Both the position numbers and the translations under genes were made by a program. The notes beneath the pieces were generated by a model that saw only the letters and a program-made list of their open reading frames with translations, did not search any database and was not told the DNA's origin. Positions 1 through 7,802 of a stretch of 47,629 nt of DNA are shown piece by piece. Source of the DNA: JAAZLS01 sp964585925 (lineage in GTDB: Bacteria; Bacillota; Dethiobacteria; DTU022); contig CAZPFS010000013.1 of assembly GCA_964585925.1 (NCBI GenBank), forward strand, positions 1 to 47,629. Direction: 5' to 3'. Position 1 is the stretch's first letter. Every line of letters starts with the position of its first letter.

Positions 1-83
1 AATAAGCTCAATCCTGCCATTGTCCTGCTTCCCTTTCCGAACTTAACCCTGATTGCACTCTATGATAAAATAAAATAGCTTTG

Positions 84-120
84 CGGGCTTTAAAACCCGC
101 CCCCCGGCCAGGGGGGCGGG
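84..120 (+). other. GC-rich inverted repeat upstream of the DUF3784 gene
   Basis: Positions 96-105 and 111-120 form a perfect 10-bp stem (CCCGCCCCCC / GGGGGGCGGG) around a 5-nt loop. GCGGG at 84-88 could instead pair with CCCGC at 96-100, so two mutually exclusive hairpins are possible. No T-tract follows, so it is not a standard intrinsic terminator. It may end the transcript entering from the left or lie in the leader of the next gene. Confidence 0.4.
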
Positions 121-184
121 CAGCTAACCATGGAAGCCCGGCAAACGCCCGGTTTTGGGCTTGCTAACAAACTGTGGGGGGTAA

Positions 185-991
185 TTGGCGATGGTGCTTT
201 GGATTATCATTCCCATGGCTTTAGTATTTGCCGCTCTAGGGGCGGCGGTAAAATATCTAAAGTGCTACTGGCTGATCGCCGGTTACAATACCATGCCCCG
301 TCATAAAAAAGAGAAGGTGGATGCGGCAGGGCTCGGCAATTTCCTGGGCAATTGGTTATTCGCCCTGGCAGGGCTTCTTCTGGCAGGGGGAATCCTGAGC
401 CGGCTGGGATTGATCTATGCTGATCTGATCGGTTGGGCTATTTTTTATGGGGCCGTACTTTACATGCTGATGGGGGCCCAGCGTTTTGATCACAACCCGC
501 GGACAAAGAGCGACCGGATTGTCTTATCCCTGGTTTTCGGGTCCTTGGCGGTGATCGGCCTGGCGGTCTTCATTTTCATTTTTTTAGGCAGTCTGTCCCC
601 AAAGTCCCAGATAGAGGAGGGCTATCTGAAAATCGATGGGTTTTACGGCCTTAATCTGCCCCTCTCGGAGATCAAGGAGATCTCCCTTGAAGACAAAATG
701 CCCCCGGTCATGAACAAAGCAAACGGTTTTGATGCCGGCCCGGTAAAGAAAGGCGCTTTCGAGGTGGAGGGGCTGGGCCGGGGCCGGCTGCTGATCCACT
801 CCCCCCGGGGACCTTTTATATTTATCTTTACCTCCGATAGCTTTGTAATCATCAACTTCAAAGACCCGGAGCGAACCGGGAAGCTTTACGAGGAGCTATC
901 CTCGGAGCTTGGCCGCGAAACGTCCGGGTTCCGCCCCTCCGTTCAAAATAGTAGAGGAGAACCTAGAAAAATTTCCCCCCTTCCGGGGTAA
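185..991 (+). CDS. membrane protein with DUF3784-like N-terminus and PH-like C-terminus
   Basis: This is a predicted 268-residue inner-membrane protein of unknown function. The first 100 or so residues hold hydrophobic helices near residues 3-22, 52-75 and 80-98. Between them is the loop NTMPRHKKEKVDAAGLGNFL, which resembles DUF3784 proteins. Another helix at about 112-134 is followed by a soluble tail (140-268). The tail's alternating beta-strand pattern suggests a bacterial PH-like domain. I recognise the fold pattern, not a function. The ORF reads GTA ATT GGC G ATG, without a strong ribosome site just before the ATG, so the start could be slightly different. It stands alone between a hairpin and a hairpin-repeat array. 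Confidence 0.7.
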   Translation: MAMVLWIIIPMALVFAALGAAVKYLKCYWLIAGYNTMPRHKKEKVDAAGLGNFLGNWLFALAGLLLAGGILSRLGLIYADLIGWAIFYGAVLYMLMGAQRFDHNPRTKSDRIVLSLVFGSLAVIGLAVFIFIFLGSLSPKSQIEEGYLKIDGFYGLNLPLSEIKEISLEDKMPPVMNKANGFDAGPVKKGAFEVEGLGRGRLLIHSPRGPFIFIFTSDSFVIINFKDPERTGKLYEELSSELGRETSGFRPSVQNSRGEPRKISPLPG

Positions 992-1001
992 GACCAGGGT
1001 C

Positions 1002-1121
1002 CCCAGTTTCTCCTCCTTCTTCCAAAAAGGGGTCCTCAGTTCTCCCTCCTTTTAAGAGGGGCAGCCAGTTCTCTCTCCTTTTAAGAGGGGCAGCCAGTTC
1101 TCCCCCCTTTATAAAGGGGGG
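1002..1121. repeat. tandem hairpin-forming repeats of about 29 bp
   Basis: Two adjacent 29-bp units at 1037-1065 and 1066-1094 differ at one base. Degenerate copies flank them at about 1002-1036 and 1095-1121. Each unit contains a short hairpin of the CCCTC...GAGGG type. The last copy holds a perfect 20-bp palindrome at 1102-1121, CCCCCCTTTATAAAGGGGGG. There are no unique spacers, so it is not a CRISPR array. It looks like a dispersed intergenic repeat that has multiplied locally and may also damp read-through from the upstream gene. Confidence 0.75.
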
Positions 1122-1211
1122 CGGGGGGGATTTTTCAATCCTCCCACCGGCGCAACGCTCACCGATAAATCATTCCAATGTGTAGTAAATTATACAAATA
1201 GGACATTATAC

Positions 1212-1240
1212 TTGACATCCCGCATAAAATATATTACACT
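1212..1240 (+). promoter_or_regulatory. sigma-A-type promoter for the HTH regulator operon
   Basis: TTGACA at 1212-1217 and TACACT at 1235-1240 are separated by 17 bp. This is a near-consensus housekeeping promoter about 48 bp before the TTG start of the regulator. Confidence 0.6.
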
Positions 1241-1287
1241 TGTCTTGATGTTCTATCACACTTCGATCTTGGGTTGGGGGTGATCCG

Positions 1288-1497
1288 TTGGCCAAGAATC
1301 TGAAGTTCAAGTCTGCCCGGGCGGCGAAAGATATGTCCCAAAAGGAGGTGGCCCAAGCGGTGGGGGTGACCAGACAGACGATAAATGCAATCGAAAATGG
1401 CGATTACAACCCCACGATCAGGTTGTGCATCGCCATTTGCAGATTACTTGATAAGACTTTGAACGATATTTTTTGGGAGGATGATCATCTTGAATAG
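1288..1497 (+). CDS. small Xre/HTH_3 family transcriptional regulator
   Basis: This 69-residue protein is almost entirely a Cro/C1-type helix-turn-helix domain. The recognition segment is SQKEVAQAVGVTRQTINAIE (residues 17-36), and NPTIRLCIAICRLL is the typical fourth helix. Such mini-regulators (YozG/YgzD-like) normally bind an operator near their own promoter and control an adjacent membrane protein gene, which matches the layout here. The start is TTG, preceded by GGGGGTGA, and a good promoter lies about 50 bp upstream. The next gene overlaps its 3' end, so the two are co-transcribed. The target DNA site is not evident. Confidence 0.85.
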   Translation: MAKNLKFKSARAAKDMSQKEVAQAVGVTRQTINAIENGDYNPTIRLCIAICRLLDKTLNDIFWEDDHLE

Positions 1498-1936
1498 GCA
1501 GGGCCTGGATGAAATGCAGATTCAAAAAAAGAATAAAATCGGAGACCAAACCTTTCTCTTGCTCCTTTATCTGTTGCTTCTGGACGTCGGCCTTTGCGGT
1601 TTCGGTTTCAGATGGCTGAGTTATCCTTCGAATATCATGCTTATTGTTACGTTTTGCTCTGCGGTTTATGTTATCCGGATGATCACCGCCAATGCCTTTG
1701 TCGGGCCTTCTGCGGAAAGACGGAACCCGATCGTGAAGGCGTTAATTACCGTGGTCCTGGCAATTGCGGTTTCGGCAACCATTCTGGTGCTGCTGAAGAA
1801 CGCAAGCTTCAGCAGCCCCGCCAAGATCGATGAAATGGCTTCTCCCATATTATTTTTTACGAGTGCCGTGGCCATCGTCATCGCCGCGGTGACCACCATC
1901 ATAAAATGCATCCAAAACAGGAATGACGGGGAATAA
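1490..1936 (+). CDS. four-helix membrane protein (DUF6773-like) paired with HTH regulator
   Basis: This small integral membrane protein is encoded in an operon with the mini-HTH regulator. It has four hydrophobic segments, at roughly residues 17-33, 40-62, 76-98 and 108-130, and a charged tail NRNDGE. Membrane partners of this kind commonly accompany YozG-like regulators, and their function is unknown. The TTG at 1490 sits 9 nt after GGGAGG (1475-1480). An ATG at 1481 is too close to that ribosome site, and an ATG at 1511 is a third possibility. It overlaps the regulator gene by 8 nt. The family name is given from general resemblance and is not certain. Confidence 0.65.
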   Translation: MNRQGLDEMQIQKKNKIGDQTFLLLLYLLLLDVGLCGFGFRWLSYPSNIMLIVTFCSAVYVIRMITANAFVGPSAERRNPIVKALITVVLAIAVSATILVLLKNASFSSPAKIDEMASPILFFTSAVAIVIAAVTTIIKCIQNRNDGE

Positions 1937-1990
1937 ACTGTTTGCCATATTACTGTAGGCAGTGGCCCTGACAAACTCATAGAACTTTCT

Positions 1991-2023
1991 ATTCCGGGGT
2001 GAAATAACTGTTCACCCCGGAAT
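1991..2023. terminator. perfect 13-bp inverted repeat after the HTH operon
   Basis: ATTCCGGGGTGAA (1991-2003) and its exact complement (2011-2023) flank a 7-nt loop. There is no downstream T-run on either strand. The repeat lies 55 bp after the membrane protein stop and probably ends or protects that transcript. It also marks the left border of the decayed defence region. Confidence 0.45.
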
Positions 2024-2300
2024 ATTGATCGCTTGTCCAGTACCCGCGCCGCTCACTGGTATAACTTCGATCTCTACCAGAAAGGTCGGTTTCGGCTTAT
2101 AAATAACCGCAGAGAAATCCTTTGCCCACGCCAAAATTTCTCGCCGCTTTTCCGGCATCCCTGCCCTGCATAAAGCTGTTGATCGGAGCAGACCCAGCAG
2201 GCCTACATGACTGCATAAAATTCAATGCCCCGCTCCAACCGGACCGAGAGCATGGGAGGTACCACCTTCCGGATACACCGCCGGGGAAGAGTGTGTCAAT
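2011..2300 (-). pseudogene. possible decayed coding remnant, unrecognised
   Basis: On the minus strand, one frame reads sensibly from about 2205 down to a stop near 2012. It includes AGMPEKRREILAWAKDF and YKPKPTFLVEIEVIPVSG. No start codon and no intact upstream part can be found, and neighbouring frames carry fragments of similar composition, which suggests frameshift decay. I do not recognise the family. The rest of the gap up to 2462 shows nothing I can name. Confidence 0.25.
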
Positions 2301-2462
2301 GCCTTGAATACAATTTGAAGGGATGAGATGAGGAAATGATGCGCATTCGGTTTCCTCCCCATGTATATTGATTTTGCAGGTAATTTAGATGATTGAATAG
2401 AATAAGTCCTCAATAATAAATGTTACTACGAAACAAAACTGCCATAAAAAGGATGTTTTTGT

Positions 2463-3249
2463 ATGAAAGAAAATATATTATCAATGCATTTTGGATTTAA
2501 GTTTAATAAGAGCGGAATTCATACCAGTCGTACTATAATGCTAGACGAGCTATTGCTTTTGCTTTCCCATGTCAGGGACAAGGATGCCACAAAAGACGTA
2601 TATGTCAAGGCTATTATTGAGGATAACTGTTTGGCCAAAAGATCAGTTAAGAACAGGAAACTAACTGCTACCTATTTGATTGAGCTCTACGGACTAGATC
2701 CAGGTTTACCGCTATTTCGTGCCCTTCGCTATTTCTGGGAACGAGACGATGAAGCCCGTCCCTTATTAGCCCTTCCCTGTGCCTATACCCGGGACCCCCT
2801 TTTACGTTTGAGCATGCCCTTTATATTGGGTCATCCAGAAGGGGATGTTATTGATCGGAAACTTCTGGAGGAACATATCGAAGAATCTAATCCCAGCCGT
2901 TTCAGCAAAAACACGCTCTGTTCACTGACACAAAATTTGAACTCATCCTGGACTAAATCGGGACATCTAAAAGGCAAGGTTACAAAGTTTAGGACCAAGG
3001 CTATCGCTACACGGGGCAGTTGCTTATGCCCTTTTTATAGCCTATATAAGCGGTGGAAGGGGCCAAGCCTTGCTATCTACCGAATATATGCGACTTTTGG
3101 ATTCCCATGAAGGGTCCCTCATTGATCTGGTAGGACAGGCCTCGCTTCGGGGATGGATTATTTGCAATCATATCGCTGATGTTCTAGAGGTGCAATTTCC
3201 CAATCTTTTAACTAACGAAGAATTGGGGTGGATTAATGAACAAACTTGA
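2463..3249 (+). pseudogene. brxA: brxA (BREX DUF1819 protein), inactivated by frameshift
   Basis: The first 180 or so residues match the BrxA/DUF1819 family of BREX phage-defence systems. A small DNA-binding protein normally comes first in the operon. Signs are the N-terminal SGIHTSRTIMLDELLLLL block, the IIEDNCLAKRSVKNRKLTAT segment and the C-terminal SGHLKGKVTKFR. The open frame ends at 3110. The expected ending continues in another frame after about position 3011, from GAVAYALFIAYISGGRGQAL to WINEQT, and stops at 3249. This indicates a one-base indel near the CGGGG run at 3012-3017. The intended stop overlaps the brxB start by 14 nt, as in a normal BREX operon. The protein made now would have a scrambled C-terminus. 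Confidence 0.8.
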
Positions 3250-3476
3250 GCGTTTATTGCATAATTACAGAGGGCATGTTTCCATACTCTGGCAAAGGGT
3301 AGCTCCGGCTCAGCGGGTTATTTTTTGTATTTACTTCGCTGGGCACGAAAGGGCCCTACGGGCTAAAATTGATGAATTTGAGCTGATCACAATAGGGACG
3401 GGTTATAGGTGGGCACTCTATTCGATCTTACCAGTCTGTTTGCCGAGTGGCTTGCTGGGCAGCGTTATGGCGCGGG
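3236..3476 (+). pseudogene. brxB: brxB N-terminal fragment, truncated by deletion
   Basis: The ATG at 3236 opens a frame that resembles the start of BrxB (DUF1788): MNKLERLLHNYRGHVSILWQ and then AKIDEFELITIGTGYRWAL. The frame slips near 3417-3421 and continues as FDLTSLFAEWLAGQRYGAG, typical of residues about 60-75 of BrxB. At about 3470-3480 the sequence switches abruptly to the C-terminal part of BrxL. Only roughly the first third of brxB survives. BrxB is a core component of type 1 BREX, so this system cannot be functional. Confidence 0.75.
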
Positions 3477-3886
3477 TGTGAAAATTTTAAATAAACCAGT
3501 TCCTCCCGCATTTAAAGAGAGCATAAGTTACGCTGAGCAGAACCTCTATACAAGGGCGGTGCAGCTTGTTGGTGATAAGGAGCCCCGCCAGCATGAATTT
3601 ACTGTTCAGTTACGCTCCTTCGACGCAGCCAAGACCGGGGCAAAATTAGGTGTGGCCTCACTAGTAGCCCTTTGTACCTCTTTGCTAAAAAAAGCACCCG
3701 CGGTGGCCTGATCATTGTTGGTGAAATTAATCTGGGTGGTTCCATCGAGACGGTGCATAATCCAGTCACAATTGCCGAAATTGCCGTCGCCAGCTAATCG
3801 ATTTGTCAGATGACATGGCTACCAAAGTTGATATCCAGTACTACTCTGATGCCCGGGATGCTTTATATAAGGCGATGGTGGAGTAA
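3477..3886 (+). pseudogene. brxL: brxL C-terminal (Lon-like) fragment, multiply broken
   Basis: From VKILNKPVPPAFKESISYAE onward the sequence matches the C-terminal Lon-protease-like part of BrxL. LRSFDAAKTGAKLGVASLVA follows, and then, after a frame change near 3700, GGLIIVGEINLGGSIETVHN. A further small deletion and frame change near 3795 removes about a dozen residues. The ending RRQLIDLSDDMATKVDIQYY runs to the TAA at 3884-3886. The AAA+ and N-terminal parts are missing. In type 1 BREX, brxL is the last gene of brxA-brxB-brxC-pglX-pglZ-brxL. One deletion joining brxB to brxL would have removed everything between them. Confidence 0.8.
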
Positions 3887-3908
3887 TTGTATGTAGGGGG
3901 TTAACCCA

Positions 3909-4484
3909 ATGCCTGCCTGCCCAAAATTTATATTAACGTTCATTGGTATTATTTTAAATGGTTTTGGCCTTGCTTGTGGGGTAAAGGCATTTATAAATAC
4001 GCAGCGTTCCTATGGTGATGGACCTCTATTTCCGACAGCAACAAAAATATATAGCGCGTTCAAAAATATTGCATGCCGATTACTGTTTTTTCTGAGAAAG
4101 AAAAGGGATCAGGTCGTCTATGAAGAGGACATTGAAACAGTGGTTGCAATAGGTATTAACATGAGGACGGTAACACGAGTCGGTTTCCCTGAAAATATTT
4201 CTGACCCAGAATCCATAGCGCGCCTGATCCGCGCTGTAATTGGTATCTACGAGGAATTAGATAGAGATTATAAAAGCCTTAATGAACAACTAAGTGAAAC
4301 AGCCAATAAACTTTCCATCCTGTCACAAGTTGTAGATGAAAAAAACAAGATGCAGGAAGAATTTTCACGGAAAGCAGTCTCAGGAGAGGTGCCGCTACAG
4401 CTCCGAAGCCTTCTATTTATCGGGTCTGGAACGATACTAATGGCCATCCCTACCTTATGGGAATCAATTCTTTTACTATTATAG
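3909..4484 (+). CDS. hypothetical membrane protein with central coiled coil
   Basis: This 191-residue protein has one hydrophobic helix at the N-terminus (about 8-26), a second short hydrophobic stretch near 55-65, and a C-terminal helix (about 168-188). Between them is a charged region with a likely coiled coil, NEQLSETANKLSILSQVVDE. Its frame is intact and it has a good ribosome site (GTAGGGGG, about 7 nt before the ATG), unlike the broken genes around it. It ends 9 nt before the next gene, so the two are probably an operon. I do not recognise the family. Its position just after brxL suggests an accessory defence gene, but that is inference. Confidence 0.6.
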   Translation: MPACPKFILTFIGIILNGFGLACGVKAFINTQRSYGDGPLFPTATKIYSAFKNIACRLLFFLRKKRDQVVYEEDIETVVAIGINMRTVTRVGFPENISDPESIARLIRAVIGIYEELDRDYKSLNEQLSETANKLSILSQVVDEKNKMQEEFSRKAVSGEVPLQLRSLLFIGSGTILMAIPTLWESILLLL

Positions 4485-4493
4485 GTAGGATAA

Positions 4494-5354
4494 GTGACCC
4501 TTAAATTTAAGCTGTGGGGCTATAATCATACCGAAAAGGCACAACTGGGGGTGTCTGGAATGTCAGTTTTGATGGTTACACGTCAAGAAGTGTTAAAAGA
4601 AGGGCAGGCGCCAAAAACATACCGGGAACTTTTTTCTGAGTGTCTCGATGGAGCAGAGGAAATCCAGCTGAGTGAGCCCTATATACGCTTGCCTTATCAA
4701 GTTGAAAATCTGAGATCGTTTATAGATCTGTTTGATGGTCCGGTAAAAATAAAATTGACTACGACGGAATCAACGGGAAGAACTAGCGAGTTTACACAAC
4801 TGGAACAGAGGGGAAAACTTAAAAAGGTTGTAGACTATGCAATGGAAAATGGTACCAAGTTCTCATATCAATTTGACAACAATGAACATGTAAGGAAAAT
4901 AGTAACCAATACCGGCTGGATCATCAAATCTGACAGGGGATTGCATATATACAGGCCCAATGGTTCCCATAAAAAAACTGAGATTGACTACATACAGAAA
5001 GAGAGACAACCTATTATAGAATTTAACGATTTGCATTTTGCTGAAAGTTCTATAACAATTGATAATATTACAAGTAGGGATGTTGAAAACAGAAAAATAA
5101 GAATTAGGAAAGTTAACACCTTCTTGTTTCCTTCTGCAGAAAATAATCAACGAACTGTATATAACTTGCTTGTTAGCCATAAAGGTCAAAGGTTCGATGC
5201 ATCATATGCCGTCGGCTCTAATGACGGCCGTAACAGGAGTCCAGTTCTCAAATTGTACAGGGAATTATTTGATGATATTAAAATTGGGGCGGGAACCATA
5301 TTAACCATAACCAAGAGCCCGGAAAATACCTACACAATTGAAAAGAAAAGGTAA
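4494..5354 (+). CDS. MIT C-terminal-domain-like protein (phospholipase D-like fold)
   Basis: This is a 286-residue soluble protein. Residues about 40-155 resemble the MIT C-terminal domain (MIT_C), a phospholipase D-like fold. The signs are TYRELFSECLDGAEEIQLSE, then PYIRLPYQVENLRSFIDLF, KIKLTTTE and a GWIIKSDRGLHIYRP segment near 142-156. MIT_C domains also occur beside Lon-related/BrxL proteins in bacteria, which fits its location after the brxL remnant. The last 70 residues form a separate, unrecognised domain (TVYNLLVSHKGQRF to the end). The start is GTG at 4494. The reading frame is intact. A biochemical role is not assigned. Confidence 0.6.
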   Translation: MTLKFKLWGYNHTEKAQLGVSGMSVLMVTRQEVLKEGQAPKTYRELFSECLDGAEEIQLSEPYIRLPYQVENLRSFIDLFDGPVKIKLTTTESTGRTSEFTQLEQRGKLKKVVDYAMENGTKFSYQFDNNEHVRKIVTNTGWIIKSDRGLHIYRPNGSHKKTEIDYIQKERQPIIEFNDLHFAESSITIDNITSRDVENRKIRIRKVNTFLFPSAENNQRTVYNLLVSHKGQRFDASYAVGSNDGRNRSPVLKLYRELFDDIKIGAGTILTITKSPENTYTIEKKR

Positions 5355-5563
5355 TCAAGGGATTTTTAAACCTTTTTTTAAATGGATAGGTGCTTTTAAT
5401 AAGCAATTTTGTCAAATTACCAGACCTTAATACAAGTTAACTGGTGGAAACCTCGTAAAAAAAGACACGAAACTTGGGGAAACTGGGCCTGACACAGGCC
5501 CATTGATGCAGCTACATTAGGGTTTTCGATAAGGCGTTGTAAATATTCCGGTGAAAATTATCG

Positions 5564-5777
5564 GAAATCATCATTTACCAGACTAAAGACGGGGCCACGA
5601 AGATTGATGTTCGAGTGGAAGACGAAACTGTTTGGCTGACGTAGACACGGATGGCCGGGTTATTTCAGACGACCAAGCAAATGTGAATCTTCATATAAAT
5701 AATACATTAAAGAAGGTGAGTTGAAGCCGAATTCAGTTGTTAAAGAATACCTGGCAACTGCAAGGGAGGAATGTTAA
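5564..5777 (+). pseudogene. rhuM-family gene remnant
   Basis: The pieces EIIIYQTKDGATKIDVRVED (from 5564, stop at 5642-5644), MAGLFQTTKQ (5651 on), NVNLHINN and KPNSVVKEYLATA (to about 5762) appear in the order seen in the N-terminal region of RhuM virulence-family proteins. They lie in different frames, with at least two indels and a stop. The remainder of the family's domain is absent. RhuM genes are common passengers of restriction and other defence islands. It is clearly non-functional. Confidence 0.6.
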
Positions 5778-5778
5778 A

Positions 5779-6081
5779 TTGAATAATTGGCGAATCCGGG
5801 TTCTTTGGACTAAAAAACTTTGCGCCAATTTGTACAGAAAATGGTTATCCTTAAGCTCTCATATGGGGGATACGGTAAGGGTTGCTAAGCTGCTTTGGCA
5901 CAACTGGTTTCCTGCTTCCACCAGATTTAAAATTGTCGATGGTCTTGATTTGGTTGTAAGGGATAATGCTGATTATGATAAAGTAGATCTACGCTGTTTT
6001 ATGTTTCTGGCGGCGGCCCATGATCTAGGCAAGGCGGACCCCGTTTTTCAAGAAAAATTCAGACAGGTACCGGGAAAATAA
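5779..6081 (+). pseudogene. cas3: cas3 N-terminal HD-domain fragment
   Basis: The roughly 100-residue frame resembles the start of the Cas3 nuclease-helicase of type I CRISPR-Cas. The clues are KWLSLSSHMGDTVRVAKLLW, with the first HD-domain histidine and aspartate (SHMGD), and AAAHDLGKADPVFQEK, which is the catalytic HD motif. The frame stops after VPGK at 6081 and no helicase part follows. A TTG at 5779 has a GGGAGGA ribosome site (5764-5770) lying inside the rhuM remnant, so the join between the two is itself a deletion scar. No CRISPR repeats or other cas genes are in the window. Type I-E is the likeliest source but is not certain. Confidence 0.65.
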
Positions 6082-6170
6082 AAATACGAAAAGGATTTAT
6101 GATTTTATAACCAAGATCTGTTGCCTGTTATCCCCAGGTGGGGGTGCTTTGTCGGTAGTGTCAATAATTA

Positions 6171-6455
6171 GAGTCTGCTGAACAACAAATAAATCTTTAA
6201 AAATAAGGCATTATGGGCTATTTTATGCTAGACTAGGTGCAGGGATATTGCACACGTTGCATCAAAAACCTTGCACTTGAGGTGATCGGATGTACCGTAA
6301 ACATAGCGCTTAATTAACCATTGATGATTTTAGACTTCCCTTCGAAGGTAAACTCAGGGCAGATAACCGCTGGGTCAGGATGGCCGAGCTAATCCCCTGG
6401 GATGAAATTGAAATAGAATACGCCGGGCTTTTTAAAAACGATACAGGCCGATATG
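6171..6455 (+). pseudogene. IS1182/IS5-type transposase N-terminal fragment
   Basis: From ATG at 6290 the sequence reads MYRKHSA, a stop, then LTIDDFRLPFEGKLRADNRW and MAELIPWDEIEIEYAGLF. This matches the DUF772 N-terminus of IS1182/IS5-group transposases. One in-frame TAA at 6311-6313 and a break near 6450 leave only about 55 codons. Upstream, 6171-6289 looks like the non-coding left end of the element. The right end of the IS is missing. Confidence 0.6.
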
Positions 6456-6829
6456 GACAGAACGGATGTTCAGCTAATAAGGGGCATCTATGAATTCAGT
6501 AAACAAAATGCTGTTTCCGGTGGGGTACCGGTAAAGTGAACGGTAGTTTTAGTTTTGTTGCGGAGGCAGGAAACAAAAGGTATGCAATCTTTGCTGTTTA
6601 TACCTCATTCGAGATTACAATAAATTTTGGCAACATGAAAGAACTTATTAGTGAAGATGTTATGAATGCATTCAGAATGGAGCTCAACAGACTACCAAAT
6701 GTTAGCCTCCCCCATGAGGTAGTCACGAAAGGGAAATACCCCTACTTCAGTTTAGATTCCCTTCGAAAACCGGAGGACTTGGATATTTTTGAGTCAGCCC
6801 TCAAGAGCCTACTATCAAAAAAAGATTGA
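6456..6829 (+). pseudogene. C-terminal fragment of a restriction/nuclease-associated protein
   Basis: The sequence begins in the middle of a gene right after the IS fragment (DRTDVQLIRGIYEFSKQNAV). It changes frame near 6518, where WGTGKVNGSF would otherwise follow, and ends with an intact 97-codon stretch at 6536-6829. The WGxGxxxGSF ... FAVYTS ... ITINFG pattern, followed by a leucine-rich end, resembles C-terminal domains attached to PD-(D/E)XK-type or restriction-related proteins. The N-terminal part is gone. The exact family is uncertain. Confidence 0.45.
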
Positions 6830-6942
6830 ATGTCAGGTATTTTCTTGAGGCCGGGTGTGATTAAATATATGGTGAAGTGATACGGGAGAGTGCCTGAGTG
6901 GGGTAAAAGCCGGGGATAAATAACAGCATTTTTAACCGGAGG

Positions 6943-7755
6943 ATGGAATCACTGGAGCCACAATGCAAGAACACGCTTAGGACACCCGCGATCATGCCTG
7001 GTGCAGAACCTTTTTTCTATCCCGCCGGAGAGGTGGGCTGTCTTATGATCCACGGCTTTAAAGGCTCCCCGGATTGTATGAGACAGATGGGCAAGCACCT
7101 GGCTGGAGCCGGGATCAGCGCATTTGGTATACGCCTGAAAGGGCACGGCACAAGTATCGCCGAGATGGCCCACTGTCACTATCGGGACTGGATTCTTTCG
7201 GCGGAGGAAGGGCTAAAGGATCTGCACCGGCACTGTCGAAAAGTTTTTGTAGCCGGCATTTCTATGGGTGGTGTTATCTCTTTTCACCTGGCCGGTCTTA
7301 ATCCGAAGCGGATCGGCGGGGTAATCGCCATGAGCACCCCTTACGATATGCCGGTCTGGATGAAGGCACTGGTACCGGCACTTAAACCTGTGCTCAAAAG
7401 GGTTGCCCCCTTGAGAAGCTTGGGTGTAATGGATCCGGCCGTGGAGACGGCCGGCTACCACCAAATTTCTTTGCCGGCGGCTCACCAGTTATTTGAACTG
7501 ATCGACCTGGTCAAGACCGGTCTTCCGGAAGTCACCTGCCCGGTTCTTATAATTTCTTCTTTACTCGATCGGGCGGTTGCCCCTCAAAATGCCTCCCGTT
7601 TGTTAGCAGCTCTTGGTTCAAAGGATAAGGAGCTTTTTTGGGTAAAGCGCTCCGGTCATATGGTGACCTTGGATTACGATAAGCGGGCTGTGTTTCAGCG
7701 GGCTGTGAGTTTTATCAGGTCCCATGTTTCATCATCATTTAATTTAGGTAGGTAA
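6943..7755 (+). CDS. alpha/beta-hydrolase, carboxylesterase (Est30-like)
   Basis: This 270-residue cytoplasmic serine hydrolase probably cleaves carboxylic esters or acylglycerols. The oxyanion-loop motif HGFKGSP is at residues 37-43. The nucleophile elbow GISMGG places the catalytic serine at 107. Asp209 (LLDRAVAP) and His239 (RSGHMV) complete the triad. Length and motif spacing fit the Est30/monoglyceride lipase group. The ATG at 6943 touches its GGAGG ribosome site, so the ATG at 6994 (MPGAEPFF) may be the true start. It may be co-transcribed with the oxidoreductase 48 bp downstream. Substrate cannot be predicted. Confidence 0.85.
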   Translation: MESLEPQCKNTLRTPAIMPGAEPFFYPAGEVGCLMIHGFKGSPDCMRQMGKHLAGAGISAFGIRLKGHGTSIAEMAHCHYRDWILSAEEGLKDLHRHCRKVFVAGISMGGVISFHLAGLNPKRIGGVIAMSTPYDMPVWMKALVPALKPVLKRVAPLRSLGVMDPAVETAGYHQISLPAAHQLFELIDLVKTGLPEVTCPVLIISSLLDRAVAPQNASRLLAALGSKDKELFWVKRSGHMVTLDYDKRAVFQRAVSFIRSHVSSSFNLGR

Positions 7756-7802
7756 TGATGGGTAACCGATTGCCGGTAATAGGTTAAACCGGAAAGGAGG
7801 AG

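Noticed and set aside
96..120. Intrinsic terminator.
   Set aside because: The stem is strong but there is no T-run.
1002..1121. CRISPR array.
   Set aside because: The units are contiguous without unique spacers, too short, and contain simple hairpins.
2122..2307. Open frame of 61 codons on the plus strand.
   Set aside because: No ribosome site and an unnatural composition. The better reading of this region is fragmentary coding on the other strand.
5779..6081. Functional CRISPR-Cas system.
   Set aside because: Only the HD-domain start of Cas3 is present. No helicase part, other cas genes or repeats are seen in the window.
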